Below, in pieces: positions 61,784 to 64,000 of a DNA stretch of 64,000 nt (the stretch's first letter is position 1; each line of letters starts with the position of its first letter). This stretch comes from Novosphingobium sp. NDB2Meth1. GTDB lineage: Bacteria; Pseudomonadota; Alphaproteobacteria; Sphingomonadales; Sphingomonadaceae. Below the pieces are notes generated by a model, which ran no database searches, was not told the DNA's origin, and worked only from the letters and a program-made list of their open reading frames with translations. The stretch lies in NCBI RefSeq assembly GCF_900117425.1, contig NZ_FPEH01000014.1:62001-126000 (forward strand). The letters run 5' to 3'. Both the position numbers and the translations under genes were made by a program.

Positions 61784-62400
61784 GCGTGCGCGTCGAGTTT
61801 TTCTATGACCTCTCCTCGCCGTGGACGCGGCTGGCGTTTCACAACTTCCGCGCCGGGATAGCGGATCGTGATGTGGCGGTGACTTGGCGACCGTTCCTCG
61901 TCGGCGGAGTGTTTAATGCCGTGAACCAGAGCGTCTATGAAAGCCGCGCGAACCCGGACAATCCCAAGTTCCGCCTGAGCTTCACGTGGCTGAAGGAATG
62001 GGCGCGGCTGGCGGGGCTCAGGATGAACTTCCCATCCGAGTTCCATCCGGTGAAGTCGGTCCATGCGATGCGCTTCTGCTGTGCGCTGGAGGATCGGCCG
62101 GAAGATCTGCTGCGCTTCAGCGAGGCGGCGTTCGAGGCCTATTTCGGCGATGCGCGCAATATCGACGATCCTGCGGTGCTGGAGGATATCGCCAACGCCT
62201 GTGGTTTCGATGGCGCGGCGCTGCGGGCGGCTTCAGCGAGTGACGAGGTGAAGGCGCGGCTCAGGGCCAACACCGATGAGGCCGTTGCACGTGGGGCGTT
62301 CGGTTCGCCGACGATATTCGTCGATGGGGCCTACATGTATTTCGGGAACGACCAGTTGCCGCTCGTGATGCAGCGCATCGATACGGCCGCTGCCGGCTGA
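61780..62400 (+). CDS. 2-hydroxychromene-2-carboxylate isomerase-like protein (DsbA/GST-kappa fold)
   Basis: A 206-residue protein of the HCCA isomerase/GST kappa family, a DsbA-like thioredoxin fold with a helical insert. The start VEFFYDLSSPWTRLAFHN carries the active-site Ser position, RPFLVGGVF follows, and the C-terminal block GAFGSPTIFVDGAYMYFGND is diagnostic. NahD catalyses a glutathione-dependent isomerisation in naphthalene breakdown. Here no other aromatic-pathway genes are near, so a general glutathione-dependent role with the co-translated GST is as likely. Confidence 0.88.
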   Translation: MSVRVEFFYDLSSPWTRLAFHNFRAGIADRDVAVTWRPFLVGGVFNAVNQSVYESRANPDNPKFRLSFTWLKEWARLAGLRMNFPSEFHPVKSVHAMRFCCALEDRPEDLLRFSEAAFEAYFGDARNIDDPAVLEDIANACGFDGAALRAASASDEVKARLRANTDEAVARGAFGSPTIFVDGAYMYFGNDQLPLVMQRIDTAAAG

Positions 62401-62413
62401 GGCCCCAGTTGCG

Positions 62414-62430
62414 CTGGATCAATGATCCAG
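62414..62430. repeat. Perfect 17-bp palindrome upstream of bchE
   Basis: CTGGATCA, A, TGATCCAG. It lies 13 bp after the isomerase stop. It may be a weak terminator stem (no T-run) or a regulator site ahead of bchE. Confidence 0.5.
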
Positions 62431-62455
62431 TATCCAAAACGATAGAGCCTTGATC

Positions 62456-62473
62456 TGTCAACCGGGAGTGACA
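62456..62473. promoter_or_regulatory. PpsR/CrtJ-type box at the bchE start
   Basis: TGT-N12-ACA, with extended arms TGTCA (62456-62460) and TGACA (62469-62473). It fits the consensus of PpsR/CrtJ, the aerobic repressor of photosynthesis genes. It covers the ribosome binding site GGGAG and ends 4 bp before the bchE start codon. Confidence 0.65.
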
Positions 62474-62477
62474 GATC

Positions 62478-64000
62478 ATGCGCATTCTTCTCGTTCATCC
62501 GAATTACCATTCCGGCGGCGCGGAGATTGCGGGGAATTGGCCGCCTGCCTGGGCGGCCTATCTGGCGGGCGCGCTGCGCGGCGCGGGCTACGACGACGTC
62601 CACTTCATCGATGCGATGACGGATCACGTCGATGACGAGGCCCTCGAAGCCCGCATCCGCGAACTGAAGCCCGATGTCGTCGGCACCACCGCGATCACGC
62701 CCTCGATCTACAAGGCCGAGGAAACGCTGAAAATCGCCAAGAAGGTCTCGCCCGCGATCATCACGATGCTGGGCGGGGTGCATGCGACCTTCATGTTCAA
62801 GCAGGTGCTGACCGAAGCGCCGTGGATCGACGTGATCGTGCGCGGGGAGGGCGAGGAAATCCTGCTCGACCTCGTCCGCGCCATCGACGACGGGCGCTGG
62901 CCGGTGGCGCGCCATGAGATCCAGGGCCTCGCCTTCCTCGACGGGCAGGACATCATCGCCACCAAGGCCGCGCCGACGGTGAAGGACCTCGAGAAGATCA
63001 AGCCCGACTGGGGCATCCTGGAGTGGGGCAAGTACATCTACATCCCGCTCGGCAAGCGGGTCGCCATTCCCAACATGGCGCGCGGCTGCCCGTTCACCTG
63101 CTCGTTCTGCTCGCAGTGGAAGTTCTGGCGCGATTACCGCATCCGCGATCCCAAGGCGGTGGTCGACGAGATCGAGACACTGGTGAACGACCACGACGTC
63201 GGCTTCTTCATCCTTGCCGACGAGGAGCCGACCATCAACCGCAAGAAGTTCATCGCGTTCTGCGAGGAGCTGATCGCGCGCGGCCTGCCCGAGAAGATCC
63301 AGTGGGGGATCAATACCCGTGTCACCGATATCCTGCGCGATGAGGAATACCTCGCGCTCTATCGCCGGGCGGGGTTGGTCCACGTCTCGCTCGGCACCGA
63401 GGCGGCGGCGCAATTGAAGCTCGATCTGTTCAACAAGGAAACCACGGTCGAGCAGAACAAGAAGGCGATCCGCCTGCTGCGCGAGGCGGACATTCTGGTC
63501 GAGGCGCAGTTCATCGTGGGGCTGGAGAACGAGACGGCGGAGACGCTCGAAGAGACCTACCGCATGGCGATGGACTGGAAGCCGGACCTCGCCAACTGGT
63601 CGATGTACACGCCCTGGCCGTTCTCCAATCTGTTCGAGGAGCTGGGCGACAAGGTCGAGATCCACGATTTCGACAAGTACAATTTCGTCACCCCGATCAT
63701 CAAGCCGGCCGCGATGGACCGGGCCGAACTGCTCGACCGGGTGATGAACAACTACCGCCGGTTCTACATGCGCAAGGCGCTGTTTTCCTATCCGTGGCAA
63801 GGCACAGGATACCGGCGAAAGTACTTGCTGGGCTGCCTAAAGGCGTTCCTCAAGGCGGGTTTCCAGCGCACGTTCTATGATCTGGGCCGGGTGAACTACT
63901 GGGGCCCGCAATCGAAGAAGGGCGTCGATTTCAAGTTCGACCGCACCCGCACCAACCATCGCGCGGAAACGGGCGACTGGCAGGCGGTCGCCGAGACCAG
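62478..64000 (+). CDS. bchE: Anaerobic Mg-protoporphyrin IX monomethyl ester cyclase BchE (3' end beyond window)
   Basis: At least 507 residues of a cobalamin-dependent radical SAM enzyme. It opens with the signature [20 protein letters not shown]. The B12-binding domain spans about 1-140 (LGGVHATF near 95). The radical SAM core has Cys204-x3-Cys208-x2-Cys211 (CPFTCSFC), and a long C-terminal region follows. BchE closes the isocyclic E ring of bacteriochlorophyll without oxygen, using water. It is a photosynthesis gene, so this is likely the edge of the cluster. The ATG at 62478 has GGGAG 9 nt upstream. No stop is reached by 64000. Confidence 0.93.
   Translation, partial: MRILLVHPNYHSGGAEIAGNWPPAWAAYLAGALRGAGYDDVHFIDAMTDHVDDEALEARIRELKPDVVGTTAITPSIYKAEETLKIAKKVSPAIITMLGGVHATFMFKQVLTEAPWIDVIVRGEGEEILLDLVRAIDDGRWPVARHEIQGLAFLDGQDIIATKAAPTVKDLEKIKPDWGILEWGKYIYIPLGKRVAIPNMARGCPFTCSFCSQWKFWRDYRIRDPKAVVDEIETLVNDHDVGFFILADEEPTINRKKFIAFCEELIARGLPEKIQWGINTRVTDILRDEEYLALYRRAGLVHVSLGTEAAAQLKLDLFNKETTVEQNKKAIRLLREADILVEAQFIVGLENETAETLEETYRMAMDWKPDLANWSMYTPWPFSNLFEELGDKVEIHDFDKYNFVTPIIKPAAMDRAELLDRVMNNYRRFYMRKALFSYPWQGTGYRRKYLLGCLKAFLKAGFQRTFYDLGRVNYWGPQSKKGVDFKFDRTRTNHRAETGDWQAVAET

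Noticed and set aside
62450..62462. TTGAT...CAA half-match to an FNR-type site before bchE
   Set aside because: Spacing and right half do not fit TTGAT-N4-ATCAA, and the overlapping TGT-N12-ACA explains the symmetry better.

Overview
This 64 kb window is high-GC chromosomal DNA from an alphaproteobacterium, most likely a member of the Sphingomonadales that carries photosynthesis genes (Erythrobacter, Novosphingobium or Sphingomonas relatives). The pointers are chpT (the phosphorelay gene of the CtrA pathway), an alpha-type rpoH, clpP-clpX, tig, SPOR-domain envelope proteins and short intergenic repeats typical of sphingomonads. The last gene is bchE, a bacteriochlorophyll synthesis gene with a PpsR/CrtJ-type TGT-N12-ACA box at its start. 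The window therefore appears to end at the edge of a photosynthesis gene cluster in an aerobic anoxygenic phototroph. The genus is inferred, not shown.

Layout. 0-6.3 kb: membrane and envelope genes, then an orphan ParA ATPase, a small partner protein and two SPOR proteins around a divergent promoter region. 6.3-8.7 kb: pyrB with a metal-site-less dihydroorotase homologue. 8.7-20.9 kb: housekeeping genes sppA, tRNA-Leu, tig, an amidase, clpP, clpX, an exported superoxide dismutase, a cation diffusion facilitator, rnpB, a peptidoglycan amidase and chpT. 21-25 kb: accessory DNA with MITE-like repeats, a GIY-YIG/JAMM fusion, a GNAT relic and a large RTX protein. 25-35 kb: oxidoreductases with divergent regulators, rluD, rpoH, mtgA and small metabolic genes. 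35-41.4 kb: a tripartite RND efflux system around a tetR gene that is flanked by two matching 24-bp palindromes. 41.5-52.1 kb: an L,D-transpeptidase, then a glycolate/glyoxylate operon (glcB-glcD-glcE-glcF-glcG) divergent from a LysR regulator, then PNPOx-like, GST and DUF1348 genes.

52.5-60.6 kb looks like a genomic island. It holds a peptide-type ABC importer (substrate-binding lipoprotein, two permeases, one double ATPase), a PhyH-family oxygenase with a non-canonical HxG iron motif and an AraC regulator. It ends in a stop-interrupted integrase relic beside tRNA-Gly(CCC). This is the best candidate for an undescribed system: import followed by oxidation of an unknown small molecule. From 60.9 kb the core genome resumes with tRNA-Gly, a GST, a 2-hydroxychromene-2-carboxylate isomerase-like protein and bchE, which runs off the right edge.
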